DNA of 64,000 nt from Shimia sagamensis (lineage in GTDB: Bacteria; Pseudomonadota; Alphaproteobacteria; Rhodobacterales; Rhodobacteraceae). Positions 51,893 through 60,794 of the stretch are shown here, in pieces. The DNA lies in NCBI RefSeq assembly GCF_900182745.1, contig NZ_FXTY01000005.1, forward strand, positions 372,001 to 436,000, in the 5' to 3' direction. The notes beneath the pieces were generated by a model. That model worked only from the letters and a program-made list of their open reading frames with translations. It had not been told where the DNA came from and did no database searches. Numbering within the stretch: position 1 is the stretch's first letter; each line of letters begins with the position of its first letter. A program made the translations under genes and the position numbers.

Positions 51893-53632
51893 TCAGGGTC
51901 GCGGCTGGCTCCATTCCAATTTCTTGCTGGCGATGTCTCCCGGCGCCCACTCAACCAAACTATGCAGCTCGGTTGTAGTTTTTTTCTCTGGATATTTATC
52001 GCTCCACTCAGAGCAGCTCCACATCATTGAGCAAGTTTGCCAGAAGGACTTCACCCCCTGCCGCCAGCCTGACGCTTGCTGAGTCGTCAACGTTCCGCCT
52101 GTGCATTCAATATAGTCGTAGCCACTTGTGCTGTGTTTCCATTTTGATTTCATGCGCAACACCACGCCACGCGCGCCATCGCGCTGCCAACTGCCGGAAA
52201 AATCTTCATACACATCAAAAATACCGTCACGCGCCGTGTGATTGAGCCGTTTGGCGGTACCATTTTTGTAAAGCACCCAGGGCTCACCCGAACGCCGGGT
52301 GGCTGCTCCCCACATCCAAACAGTGGTCGCACTGCCAAGATAGTCCAAATCCGCTGGCTTTAGGGTATGGTTAGGACTTTCAAGCCAAAGCCTTTGGGTT
52401 TCTGGTTCAAACTCACTGTAAAAATGGGGGGGATACTCTGCCGTTTCCACCGCTTGGCAAAACTGATCCCCGTCCTTGGTGTTTTCCTGATAATACGACG
52501 GCCCCCCAGTGTAATTCGGCTCGGGCTGAGCCCCCGTGTCGCTAACATTTGATGTGGGCGGAGACACGGGCCGGTTTGAGCTGGAGTTGCCAGTATTCAC
52601 GGCTGGCGCAGGCGCACTCCGTTGCACCGCCTCAATGGCTTTGCGCGACCCCTTGAGGCCCAGGGTCATGTTCTTGAATTTATTCTGCGCATAGCTGGCT
52701 TCTGTTTGATAGCGGAACTTGATCGTGTCCCCGGACTTAAACGCCTCCAGCATCGCCGCCTGATTGCGTCCCGAAATGGGGATACGCACCTGCGCGCTGT
52801 CGCCGTAGTCAATCAAACAGTTTTGCCCGCCGCAGCCGTTCATATCCAACTCCGTGTCGCGCCCATTGGCATGTTTCACCGACACCCCCATGAAATGAAT
52901 CATCGGGTCATCTGAGACGCGGTACATGCCGTAGTAATATCCGCCAGTTTCCTGATCCCGTCCTAAAAACACCCGCGCCAGCAACCCGCCGTTCTGCACC
53001 AGATCATATCCCGCCTCGCCGTCATCGTAGGCCCATCTGTCTGAAGAAACAAACGCAGGCGCTGGGGCGGCCTCTTCAAGCGCCGCCGCTAGCCGATCAA
53101 TCATGTCTTGATCCGCGCCCAGCGCATAAGCATCCTCAAGCAAGAGGTCCGCCCGCGCGATGTTTTGCACGAGATGAATTCCCTCGGCGAAATAGATACC
53201 AAGCTGCGCAGCGCCTTCACCGTACCCCGCCCGCATGGCCGCTTCGAAGTAATCAATGGCCAGATCAGTGTTCTGGCCGACCCCGTCACCTTCCATGTAT
53301 TTCACGCCAATGTTGCTCTGCGCCACTGGATAACCCGCATCTGCGGAGTCCTTTTGCAATTCGGCCACCGCCTCAACATCGTCAGCGTAATACTGGCATC
53401 GCTCAGTGCCAAACACCCAGGCCAAGTCGTTCTGCGCCACCGGATGCTCTTCCATGATCGCCGCTTGCATCAACTCGCGAAACGCCCCGCCATCCCCGTC
53501 ACAGGCGTCATCTGACATCTTGTTGAATTTTTCCCGCGCCGGCTGCCAAAACGCCCCAGCGTCCTCCGCCATCCCCATGCCAACGCCACCAACCAGGCCC
53601 ATAATGCAGGCCGCAATAACCGTGTGTCTCAT
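51893..53632 (-). CDS. Exported SEL1-repeat protein
   Basis: The 579-residue protein has a signal peptide (MRHTVIAACIMGLVGGVGMGMA). Sel1-like repeats follow at residues about 60-170 (HPVAQNDLAWVFGTERCQYYADDVEAVAELQKDSADAGYPVAQSNIGVKYMEG, then YFEAAMRAGYGEGAAQLGIYFAEG). The middle domain resembles invasion-associated locus B-like folds (SVKHANGRDTELDMNGCGGQNCLIDYGDSAQVRIPISGRNQAAMLEAFKSGDTIKFRY), a Ser/Pro/Asn-rich linker follows, and a C-terminal Cys-containing domain ends the protein. The function is unknown; it is presumably periplasmic. AAGGGGAT precedes the ATG at 53632. Confidence 0.78.
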   Translation of the reverse strand: MRHTVIAACIMGLVGGVGMGMAEDAGAFWQPAREKFNKMSDDACDGDGGAFRELMQAAIMEEHPVAQNDLAWVFGTERCQYYADDVEAVAELQKDSADAGYPVAQSNIGVKYMEGDGVGQNTDLAIDYFEAAMRAGYGEGAAQLGIYFAEGIHLVQNIARADLLLEDAYALGADQDMIDRLAAALEEAAPAPAFVSSDRWAYDDGEAGYDLVQNGGLLARVFLGRDQETGGYYYGMYRVSDDPMIHFMGVSVKHANGRDTELDMNGCGGQNCLIDYGDSAQVRIPISGRNQAAMLEAFKSGDTIKFRYQTEASYAQNKFKNMTLGLKGSRKAIEAVQRSAPAPAVNTGNSSSNRPVSPPTSNVSDTGAQPEPNYTGGPSYYQENTKDGDQFCQAVETAEYPPHFYSEFEPETQRLWLESPNHTLKPADLDYLGSATTVWMWGAATRRSGEPWVLYKNGTAKRLNHTARDGIFDVYEDFSGSWQRDGARGVVLRMKSKWKHSTSGYDYIECTGGTLTTQQASGWRQGVKSFWQTCSMMWSCSEWSDKYPEKKTTTELHSLVEWAPGDIASKKLEWSQPRP

Positions 53633-53668
53633 TCCATCCCCTTTACGTATGTCGGCCCCAAACACCGA

Positions 53669-53706
53669 AACGCCTGCCCCAACGTAAGCTGAGGCAGGCG
53701 TTTTTG
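53669..53706. terminator. Hairpin after the SRPBCC gene
   Basis: AACGCCTGCC and GGCAGGCGTT form a perfect 10-bp stem with a 14-nt loop. It follows the SRPBCC/AHSA1 gene on the minus strand. The T-run is better on plus (TTTTT), so it may act in both directions. Confidence 0.65.
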
Positions 53707-53731
53707 GCAAAGAAAATAGTGTTTTGGCGTC

Positions 53732-54211
53732 TTAGAGCAGTGTTTCCAAGATGTCGAAGCCTTTGCCCCAACCGCTGTCCATATTGCCCATCATCTCTGC
53801 AAAACAGGCGGCTTCTTGCGCGCTCGCATCCACCGGCACCTGCTCCAGCTTCACCTTGGTCTGCCCGCCATCCTCAGCAAATGTCACCGTGGTCAAAAGC
53901 TTCTGCGGCCAATTCGGCATCATAGGGTTTGGCTGCTGCTTCCAGTCAGCGTCCGTGCTGTGGTGCAGCCAGACAATCTTCTCGCCATTGGCCACCTCCT
54001 GAAAGTCCATACGGCTATAGTCCGATTTCTCGCCCCACTTCATCTCATTGAGCCACCGCCCCCCGGCGCGCAGGTCAAACTCGTGGATCACCGTTTCCAC
54101 CCCCGGCCCATACCACACCGACAACAACTTTGGGTCGCTGAACGTCTTCCACACCATGTCCTTTGGGGCTTCAAACGTGCGGTTGAACAAATAAATTGGT
54201 AAATCAGTCAT
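53732..54211 (-). CDS. SRPBCC/AHSA1-like protein
   Basis: This 159-residue protein has the activator-of-Hsp90-homologue 1-like START fold: LFNRTFEAPKDMVWKTFSDPKLLSVWYGPGVETVIHEFDLRAGGRWL, ADWKQQPNPMMPNWPQKLLTTVTF and GWGKGFDILETLL at the end. Such proteins are commonly paired with ArsR regulators, as here: the ArsR gene overlaps its start by 8 bp. The ligand is unknown. Confidence 0.87.
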   Translation of the reverse strand: MTDLPIYLFNRTFEAPKDMVWKTFSDPKLLSVWYGPGVETVIHEFDLRAGGRWLNEMKWGEKSDYSRMDFQEVANGEKIVWLHHSTDADWKQQPNPMMPNWPQKLLTTVTFAEDGGQTKVKLEQVPVDASAQEAACFAEMMGNMDSGWGKGFDILETLL

Positions 54212-54575
54212 CTTTCAAATCGTCCTCTTCACTAGATTTCATCGTCTCAAGAAGCGCATCCAGCTGATCAAAGCTACCGGACCAAAACCGGCTGAACTGC
54301 TCCATCCAGTCCATCGCCTCTTTCATCGGCGCCGCCTTCAAATACGCCGGGCGGCTTTGCCCGACCTGTCCGCGTTCAATTAACCCGGAGGCCTCCAGCA
54401 CCTTCAGATGCTTGGATACGGCCGGCTGGCTCATTTCAAACGGCTCTGCCAAATCACGCACATTAGCTTCGCCTTCACTCAGACGCGCCAAAATCGCCCG
54501 GCGGGTGGGGTCAGCCAATGCTGCAAACACAGCGTTCAGTTCAGGATTTTCATAACCAGGTAGTTTCATAACCAT
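54204..54575 (-). CDS. ArsR family regulator paired with SRPBCC
   Basis: The 123-residue winged-helix regulator has AVFAALADPTRRAILARLSEGEANVRDLAEPFEMSQPAVSKHLKVLEASGLIERGQVGQSRPAYLKAAPMKEAMDWMEQF. It is the ArsR type found with AHSA1-like partners. Two in-frame ATGs (54575 and 54569) are possible. Both lie inside a perfect 16-bp palindrome, the likely self-binding site. The stop overlaps the next gene by 8 bp, so translation is coupled. Confidence 0.88.
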   Translation of the reverse strand: MVMKLPGYENPELNAVFAALADPTRRAILARLSEGEANVRDLAEPFEMSQPAVSKHLKVLEASGLIERGQVGQSRPAYLKAAPMKEAMDWMEQFSRFWSGSFDQLDALLETMKSSEEDDLKDD

Positions 54576-54583
54576 ATGGTTAT
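54568..54583. promoter_or_regulatory. 16-bp palindrome, probable ArsR operator
   Basis: ATAACCATATGGTTAT is a perfect palindrome covering the start codons of the ArsR gene. A further CATAACC copy lies at 54551-54557. Binding would block both transcription and translation starts. Confidence 0.7.
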
Positions 54584-54691
54584 TTCTTTAATCCCATCGA
54601 GTCAACAATTTTAACGCGACCAAAATCACCTTTTCCTGCGAGCGTCGCTTTTGACCTAGACCCGCCCCTCGAATCCGCGCCATCTGCCCCC

Positions 54692-55654
54692 ATGTCCCAG
54701 TCCCGCTCCACCTTGCCAGTTGGCCCGCTCTCCGCCCTGATCGCGACGATGTTCTTCGCCATCAACGACACCGCAATCAAATTCCTGTCTGGCGACTATG
54801 CCCTGCACCAGATTGTGCTGATCCGCTCGCTCATCGGCCTGACCATTCTGATGATTGTGATTGTGCCATTCCAAGGCGGGATCTCCTCCCTGCGCACCCA
54901 ACGTCTGGGCATGCATATGCTGCGCGGCCTTTGCGTGGTCTTTGCCAACACCACCTTTTTTCTTGGCCTCTCCGTGCTGCCTCTGGCCGATGCCATGGCA
55001 GTGTTCTTCATCTCCCCCCTGCTGATCACCTTGTTTGGCGCGCTTCTTCTAGGTGAGGTCATTGGTCCGCGTCGCAAAGCGGCCGTGGTGGCTGGCATGA
55101 TTGGCGTGTTGATCATGGTCCGCCCTGGGGCCTCTGATTTCAACATCGCACTCCTGTTACCCTTGGTTTCCGCCGTGGCCTACGCGCTGTTGCATGTGCT
55201 GACCCGCAAAATTGGCACCACCGACAGCGCCGCCACCATGGCGGTCTTCATCCAGGTTGTGTTCATTGTGGTGGCAAGTTTGGTTGGCCTTCTGCTCGGC
55301 CACGGGGCGTATGAAAATTCCGGCGGCGAGATGATCAGCTTCCTGCTGCGCGCCTGGCATTGGCCTGCCACTGCCGACTGGCCCATCCTGTTTCTATTGG
55401 GCTGCTCCATCGCCTTTGGTGGGTTTTTCATCTCGCAAGCCTACCGCGTGTCCGAGGCCAGCCTGATCGCCCCTTTGGAATATGCCGCCCTGCCCGTAGG
55501 CGTGCTGTTTGGCATCCTGATCTTTGATGAATGGCCTGCCCCCACAACCTGGATCGGCATGGCGTTGATCTCTGGCGCAGGGCTGTTTGTGTTCTGGCGC
55601 GAGGCCAAAATGGGCAGCACACCAACGCCACACCGCCCTCGCGTCCGCCGCTAG
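54692..55654 (+). CDS. EamA/DMT family exporter
   Basis: This 320-residue membrane protein has ten hydrophobic segments in two EamA repeats. The first repeat has MFFAINDTAIKFLSGDYALHQIVLIRSLIGLTILMIVIVPF, and the first ends with LLLGEVIGPRRKAAVVAGMIGVLIMVRPG. The second ends with EYAALPVGVLFGILIFDEWPAPTTWIGMALISGAGLFVFWRE. DMT proteins often export amino acids or other metabolites; the substrate is unknown. It is divergent from the ArsR gene. Confidence 0.88.
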   Translation: MSQSRSTLPVGPLSALIATMFFAINDTAIKFLSGDYALHQIVLIRSLIGLTILMIVIVPFQGGISSLRTQRLGMHMLRGLCVVFANTTFFLGLSVLPLADAMAVFFISPLLITLFGALLLGEVIGPRRKAAVVAGMIGVLIMVRPGASDFNIALLLPLVSAVAYALLHVLTRKIGTTDSAATMAVFIQVVFIVVASLVGLLLGHGAYENSGGEMISFLLRAWHWPATADWPILFLLGCSIAFGGFFISQAYRVSEASLIAPLEYAALPVGVLFGILIFDEWPAPTTWIGMALISGAGLFVFWREAKMGSTPTPHRPRVRR

Positions 55655-55725
55655 AACAATCCCACCTTGCGTCCTCCCCTGCGCCCACTAAGGTCGGCGC
55701 AAACATTTTACTTCAGGGGCAGAGT

Positions 55726-56349
55726 ATGTCGCAAATTGACGCCGTGATTTTTGACATTGGCAATGTGCTGATCCAATGGCAGCCGGAAAACTTCTATGAC
55801 CGCACCGTCGGCGAAGCCCGCCGCCGCGCCTTCTTTGCGGACACCAACATTCACCACCACCATGAACAGATCGACGCTGGCGCCTCCCTGCCCGGCATGA
55901 TCGACAGCCTTGTGCCGCAATATCCCGAATATGAGGCTGAGCTGCGCATGTGGAACGACAACTGGAACGACCTTGCTGCCCCGGCCATCCCGCATTCGGT
56001 GCGCCTGCTCGATGCGCTGGTCGACAAAGGCATGACGGTTTTCACCCTGACCAACTTTGGCCATGACAACTTCCCCCTGTCCCAAGCGGTCTACCCATTT
56101 CTCAACCGTTTCAATCGCGAATATGTCTCCGGCCGCCTGAAGCTCATCAAACCTGACCCGGCAATCTACGCCCATGTCGAGGCAGACTGCGGCATCGACC
56201 CAGACCGCCTACTCTTCGCTGATGATCGTACTGAGAACATCACCGCCGCCGCCGCACGCGGCTGGCAGACCCATCTGTTTGAACACCCACAAGGCTGGGC
56301 AGACCGTCTGGTTGCCGAAGGCCTGCTCACCGCGGAGGAAGCCACATGA
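55726..56349 (+). CDS. HAD-family hydrolase
   Basis: The 207-residue enzyme has HAD motifs in order: motif I FDIGNVLIQW, motif II TVFTLTNFG, a conserved Lys in LKLIKPDPAIY, and the acidic motif LLFADDRTENITAAAARGWQTHLF. The first Asp of the DxD pair is present, but the second position is Gly, as in the epoxide-hydrolase N-terminal/YihX-type haloacid-like group that uses DxG or DIGxV. It is probably a small-molecule phosphatase. It overlaps the next gene by 4 bp. Confidence 0.85.
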   Translation: MSQIDAVIFDIGNVLIQWQPENFYDRTVGEARRRAFFADTNIHHHHEQIDAGASLPGMIDSLVPQYPEYEAELRMWNDNWNDLAAPAIPHSVRLLDALVDKGMTVFTLTNFGHDNFPLSQAVYPFLNRFNREYVSGRLKLIKPDPAIYAHVEADCGIDPDRLLFADDRTENITAAAARGWQTHLFEHPQGWADRLVAEGLLTAEEAT

Positions 56350-57263
56350 CCACGATCATCTCCTTTGAAGAGGGCGAGAAGAACATCAACTGGATTGGCC
56401 TGACCGACGCCCTGGCCGCAGGCCATGCCCTGCCCAAAGCGGAAATCTCCGACAGCTTCCTCTACCGTGGCAAAGACACGCTGCTGCAACGCCAGGCCTG
56501 GATCGACGGTCTTGGCATCGCCGTGAAATCCGCCACCATCTTCCCGGACAACCCCTCCCAGGACGTGCCGATGATCCACGGCGCGGTCACGCTGTTTGAT
56601 GACGCCCACGGCATCTTGTCCGCGCTGATCGACTTCCACCTTGTCACCAAATGGAAAACCGCAGGCGACAGCCTCTTGGCCGCCCGCCGCCTTGCCCGCC
56701 CGGACAGCTCCAAAATCCTAATCGTTGGCGCCGGCACCGTGGGCCGCAACCTGCACGCCGCCTATTCCGCCGTCTTCCCGGACGCAGAGTTCACCGTCTG
56801 GAACCGCACAGAGGCCAATGCTGAGAAAATGGCAGCCGAAATTGACGGTCTTAAAGTCGCCACCGATCTGGAACAGGCCGTGGGCGAAGCTGACATCGTG
56901 ACCTCCGCCACCATGTCCACGGAACCGACCCTGCGCGGCGACTGGCTGCAACCGGGCCAACACATCGACCTCATCGGTGCCTACCGCCCCGACATGCGCG
57001 AAATCGACAACGCCGCGCTCACCCGCGCCAGCCTCTTTGTCGACAGCTACGACACCACATTGGACCACATTGGTGAGTTGAAAATCCCACTCGCCGAGGG
57101 CGTAATCACCCGCAAAGACGTGCTGGCTGACTACTACAGCCTCGACACGTTCACCCGCACCTCGGACGATCAAATCACCCTGTTCAAAAACGGTGGCGGC
57201 GCGCACCTCGACCTGATGACCAGCCGCTACATTCTCGATCAGTGGCAAGCGGCGCAGTCCTAA
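56346..57263 (+). CDS. Ornithine cyclodeaminase/mu-crystallin family protein
   Basis: This 305-residue protein has the family pattern: LQRQAWIDGLGIAVKSATIFPDNPSQDVPMIHGAVTLFDDAHGILSALIDFHLVTKWKTAGDSLLAAR in the first half, the NAD(P)-binding ILIVGAGTVGRNLHAAYSAVFP, and HIDLIGAYRPDMREID. Members reduce imino acids or cyclise ornithine. It is coupled by a 4-bp overlap to the HAD gene, which hints at a shared minor metabolic step, not identified. A dispersed repeat follows at 57330. Confidence 0.88.
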   Translation: MTTIISFEEGEKNINWIGLTDALAAGHALPKAEISDSFLYRGKDTLLQRQAWIDGLGIAVKSATIFPDNPSQDVPMIHGAVTLFDDAHGILSALIDFHLVTKWKTAGDSLLAARRLARPDSSKILIVGAGTVGRNLHAAYSAVFPDAEFTVWNRTEANAEKMAAEIDGLKVATDLEQAVGEADIVTSATMSTEPTLRGDWLQPGQHIDLIGAYRPDMREIDNAALTRASLFVDSYDTTLDHIGELKIPLAEGVITRKDVLADYYSLDTFTRTSDDQITLFKNGGGAHLDLMTSRYILDQWQAAQS

Positions 57264-57329
57264 GCCCCCCTTAAAGCAAAGGCCGCTGCGCTAACCCGCA
57301 ACGGCCCTAAAATTTCCCCACCTCCGCAA

Positions 57330-57361
57330 AACAGTCGCGATACAGACGTTATACCGACGTG
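57330..57361 (-). repeat. 32-bp dispersed element, copy 2
   Basis: It matches 9648-9679 at 29 of 32 positions. On the minus strand two 11-mers (ACGTCGGTATA, ACGTCTGTATC) are followed by GCGACTGTT. It lies 19 bp after the stop of the minus-strand MFS gene and after the ornithine cyclodeaminase-like gene. Similarity beyond the core is weak. Confidence 0.7.
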
Positions 57362-57380
57362 ATTTTGGCGGGTTAACGCG

Positions 57381-58622
57381 CTACGCGGCGACTGCAACTC
57401 GCGTGCGGTTTTCGCGGATCGGCAGGTGTACAATGGCGCTAAACGCACCAACGCCAACACCAAACCACCAGACCATCGTGTAGTCGCCGTAAAGGTCATA
57501 CATCCGTCCCCCCAGCCACACACCAAGGAAGCTGCCCAGCTGGTGAGAGAAGAACACAATCCCGTAAAGCGTGCCCATGTAGCGCAGCCCATATAGATGC
57601 GCGACCAGCCCCGACGTCAGCGGCACGGTTGCGAGCCACAGCGATCCCATCACCACAGAAAACACCACCACGCTCATTGGCGTAATTGGCATCAGAATAA
57701 AGATCGCCGCCGCCAGCGTGCGCCCGGTGTAAATCCCTGCCAGCAGATACTTTTTCGGGAAGTGCTTGCCTGCCCAGCCGGCCAGCAAGGTGCCGCCAAT
57801 ATTGGCCAAACCAATCAAAGAAATCGCCACGGCCCCCAAAGTAGACGTCGAGGTGATGCCCATGTTTGCCAGCGTTGAGCCTGCCGCGATCGGCCCACAC
57901 ATCTCAGTGATCATCGCTGGAAAATGCGCCGTGACAAATGCCAGCTGATAGCCACAGCTGAAGAAGCCTAGGAAGATCAACGTATAAGACGGATCTTTAA
58001 ACGCCCGCTTCAGGATCTCCCCCATGCTCTCCTGCAGCTCTTCTTTGCTGACCGCCGCCGGTGCCCGCATCGCTGGCAAAAGCAGCAAGACCGCCAAAAT
58101 CGCCACCGCAAACACCACAAAGGTTTGCTGCCAAGACATAAACGACAACATCCACTCCGCCATCGGCGCCCCAAACACCTGACCGGCCGATCCCGCCGCC
58201 GTGGCAATCGCTAAGGACATGGAACGGTTCTCATCCGAACTCGCCCGGCCCACAACGGCTAGGATCACGCCAAAACCGGTACCCGCAACGCCAAATCCCA
58301 CAAGGATTTCAAGCATCTGGTGCGCTTCGGGCGTCACGGCAAAGGACGACAAAACCAATCCGGCAGCATAAGTCAACGCGCCTAAAATAATCGCTTTCCG
58401 ATCACCAATCTTCTCGGCAATGGCGCCAAAAATCGGCTGACCAATACCCCAAGCCAGGTTCTGAATCGCAATCGCCAGCGAGAACTCACTGCGCAGCCAG
58501 CCAAACTCTTCGGCAATTGGAATTTGAAACACCCCAAAACTCGCCCGAATGGCAAAGCTCACAAGGATGATGACACACCCCACCATCAAAACTGGGGTCA
58601 TCAAAGGGGTCTTTGCACTCAT
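57381..58622 (-). CDS. MFS transporter, oxalate/formate-antiporter-like
   Basis: The 413-residue major facilitator has about 12 helices. It contains SFGVFQIPIAEEFGWLRSEFSLAIAIQNLAWGIGQPIFGAIAEKIGDRKAIILGALTYAAG, typical of the OFA-like branch, and LAGWAGKHFPKKYLLAGIYTGRTLAAAIFI. The second of two adjacent ATGs (58622) has GGAG at the better spacing. The substrate is probably a monocarboxylate or similar acid. It is divergent from zapE and convergent with the ornithine cyclodeaminase-like gene. Confidence 0.85.
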   Translation of the reverse strand: MSAKTPLMTPVLMVGCVIILVSFAIRASFGVFQIPIAEEFGWLRSEFSLAIAIQNLAWGIGQPIFGAIAEKIGDRKAIILGALTYAAGLVLSSFAVTPEAHQMLEILVGFGVAGTGFGVILAVVGRASSDENRSMSLAIATAAGSAGQVFGAPMAEWMLSFMSWQQTFVVFAVAILAVLLLLPAMRAPAAVSKEELQESMGEILKRAFKDPSYTLIFLGFFSCGYQLAFVTAHFPAMITEMCGPIAAGSTLANMGITSTSTLGAVAISLIGLANIGGTLLAGWAGKHFPKKYLLAGIYTGRTLAAAIFILMPITPMSVVVFSVVMGSLWLATVPLTSGLVAHLYGLRYMGTLYGIVFFSHQLGSFLGVWLGGRMYDLYGDYTMVWWFGVGVGAFSAIVHLPIRENRTRVAVAA

Positions 58623-58768
58623 CATCTCACTCCTGTCTGCGCGTCGCAAACACTGAACAAATGAACGACCTCAGGTCAATTCAGCATTTGTTCACCCGCT
58701 CATAACAGTCTGTCATAGGGTCCGGCGCGGCCCTTTTCCTCACGCTCTCAATTGGCTAAGGGACATGT

Positions 58769-59833
58769 ATGGATAGCTTGCCCGAGATTTACGCCGCCCG
58801 CGTGGCCGACGGAACCCTACACGCCGACGACGCCCAAGTTGCGGTGCTGCCGGAACTGGAACGTATCCGCGCTGAGGTGTCCAAACCCGTCCCAAAGAAA
58901 TGGTTCCGCAAATCCACGCCGGAGCCGGTGCGTGGCCTCTATCTGTGGGGCGGCGTGGGGCGTGGCAAATCCATGCTGATGGATCTGTTTGTCGACAGCC
59001 TGTCTGTCCCCGTGCGCCGCGTACACTTTCATGCCTTCATGCAGGAAATCCACGAGGCCATGCACAAGGCTCGCTCTGAAGGCGTTGAAGACACGGTCAA
59101 GCCCGTGGCCAAAGCTGTGGCAGACAGCGTTCGTGTGCTGGCCTTTGACGAAATGCAGATCACCGACATCACCGATGCGATGATTGTCGGGCGTCTGTTT
59201 GAACAGCTTTTTGAGGCTGGCGTTGTGGTGGTCACCACCTCCAATCGCACCCCGGATGACCTGTATAAAAATGGCCTCAACCGCCAGCTTTTCTTGCCCT
59301 TCATCGCTTTGATCAAAGAAAAGATGCGCAGCTGGGAGTTGGTCAGCCCAACCGATTACCGTCAAAATCGCCTTGCGGGAAATCAGGTCTATTTTGTGCA
59401 GGCAGGTTCCGAAGCCCGCGCCCAAATCCGCGCCATCTGGGATGACCTCACCGGCGGCGCCGCCGAGCCACTTGCGCTCACCGTGAAGGGTCGCGAGGTC
59501 ACCCTGCCCGCCTACCGCAACGGCATTGGCCGGGCGAGCTTCTTTGATCTCTGCGGTAAGATGCTGGGCCCGGGCGACTACCTCGCGATTGCCAACGCGG
59601 TGAAGGTGCTGATCCTCGAGGACATCCCCACGCTCAGCCGCAACAACTTCAACGAAGCCAAGCGCTTCGTGACCCTGATCGACGCGCTCTATGAGGCCAA
59701 GGTTCGCCTGATCTGCTCTGCTGCCGCAGAGCCTGAAATGCTCTATCTTGAGGGCGAAGGCATCTTTGAGTTTGAACGCACCGCCTCTCGTCTGCGTGAA
59801 ATGCAGGACGCAGACTGGGGCAAAGAAGCCTAA
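58769..59833 (+). CDS. zapE: Cell-division ATPase ZapE (AFG1 family)
   Basis: The 354-residue AAA+ ATPase has Walker A LYLWGGVGRGKSMLMDLFVD, VRRVHFHAFMQEIHEAMH, Walker B VLAFDEMQITDITDAMIVGRLFEQLF, and VVVTTSNRTPDDLYKNGLNRQLFLPFI. A C-terminal IYEAKVRLICSAAAEPEMLY-like segment follows. In E. coli ZapE destabilises the Z-ring late in division; the mitochondrial homologue AFG1 aids protein turnover. The length is normal. It is divergent from the MFS gene, and no obvious partner is adjacent. Confidence 0.93.
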   Translation: MDSLPEIYAARVADGTLHADDAQVAVLPELERIRAEVSKPVPKKWFRKSTPEPVRGLYLWGGVGRGKSMLMDLFVDSLSVPVRRVHFHAFMQEIHEAMHKARSEGVEDTVKPVAKAVADSVRVLAFDEMQITDITDAMIVGRLFEQLFEAGVVVVTTSNRTPDDLYKNGLNRQLFLPFIALIKEKMRSWELVSPTDYRQNRLAGNQVYFVQAGSEARAQIRAIWDDLTGGAAEPLALTVKGREVTLPAYRNGIGRASFFDLCGKMLGPGDYLAIANAVKVLILEDIPTLSRNNFNEAKRFVTLIDALYEAKVRLICSAAAEPEMLYLEGEGIFEFERTASRLREMQDADWGKEA

Positions 59834-59940
59834 TTCTTGCGGGCTAAAACGCCTCTGGTTGCAGTTTTTCACCGCAAGAGTCCTATGCACCACCCAAAAT
59901 ACTGGACAGCTTTCTCGCAAGCACCTCCTATGATCTCATT

Positions 59941-59962
59941 GCTCTACCTCAGAATGTAGAGC
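59941..59962. repeat. Small inverted repeat before the methyltransferase-like gene
   Basis: GCTCTAC and GTAGAGC flank CTCAGAAT. The 7-bp repeat lies 33 bp upstream of the next start codon and may be an operator or a leader hairpin. Confidence 0.35.
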
Positions 59963-59994
59963 CCACAGGAACCGTTTTGAGAGGGACACGCAAA

Positions 59995-60732
59995 ATGCGC
60001 AAGGTCATCCAACGGGCGGCAAACAAATACTGCCGCTGGCGGATCGGGCAAACTCTGCCCGGTGTTTTGTCCGATCTGGACGCCTACAAGAAAAAGTCCA
60101 ACACCACCGGAACCCAATGGATCACTCTTTGGATGTCTGTAAAACGCATCCTCAAGCACCATCCTGAAGAAATTTTGGAATCCGGCACTGGGTCTTCCAC
60201 AATGGTGCTAGCGGCAACCGTGCAAAAACTCAAAAAGGAAACACCCGGCTACAATGGCCGTGTGACCAGTATGGAAAGCGTGGCGGCGTGGCATGAAATT
60301 GCGTCAAACAACCTGCCAGATCAGTATCGGGACCACGTCGAAATCATCCTGGGGCCAAGGAAAAAATTCGAAATGGGATTTTTCCGTGGTTACGTCCATT
60401 CCAACATACCGAAGCGGAACTATGGTTTTGTTCTGCTAGATGCTCCGGCGTTTGATGACGAACACGGCCTGTCGTTTTGTGCGGATGTTTTCAAAGTTAT
60501 GGATTTTGTCAATCACTCGACAATACATGGGGTGGTGGATGGCAGGGCATCCTCCGTTTTTGTATTGCAAACCCTCTACGGTCCGTCAGCGGCGCGCTAT
60601 TATCACAGCCTATTTGCTGCCTCTTTTTCGATTCCAAAAATCGACTTTCGAGATCCCAAAAACAACACACCAAAGGACTGGTTCTGCACGCCATTTGGGC
60701 GCTTGGTTTATCGAAAGTTTCGCAGACTTTAG
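59995..60732 (+). CDS. Methyltransferase-like protein beside tRNA-Trp
   Basis: I recognise only the fold. The 245-residue protein has a class I SAM-binding-like motif (EILESGTGSSTMVLAATVQKL) near residue 60, VTSMESVAAWHEIASNNL as the second strand with an acidic residue, and NYGFVLLDAPAFDDE. The C-terminal part is rich in Phe and Tyr. Base composition is visibly lower in GC than the neighbours, and the gene sits next to the 3' end of tRNA-Trp, both of which suggest acquisition by transfer. The ATG at 59995 has GAGAGGG upstream; a TTG 18 bp earlier is possible. Confidence 0.7.
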   Translation: MRKVIQRAANKYCRWRIGQTLPGVLSDLDAYKKKSNTTGTQWITLWMSVKRILKHHPEEILESGTGSSTMVLAATVQKLKKETPGYNGRVTSMESVAAWHEIASNNLPDQYRDHVEIILGPRKKFEMGFFRGYVHSNIPKRNYGFVLLDAPAFDDEHGLSFCADVFKVMDFVNHSTIHGVVDGRASSVFVLQTLYGPSAARYYHSLFAASFSIPKIDFRDPKNNTPKDWFCTPFGRLVYRKFRRL

Positions 60733-60746
60733 GACAGCCACCGAAA

Positions 60747-60770
60747 CAAAAAGCCCCCGAAGGGGCTTTG
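60747..60770 (-). terminator. Terminator after tRNA-Trp, also facing the methyltransferase-like gene
   Basis: AAAGCCCC and GGGGCTTT flank a CGAA/TTCG loop. On the minus strand it is followed by TTTTTG, so it ends the tRNA transcript 25 nt beyond the gene. It is also placed to act on the convergent plus-strand gene. Confidence 0.85.
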
Positions 60771-60794
60771 AGACGTGTCCAAATCTATGGGAAA

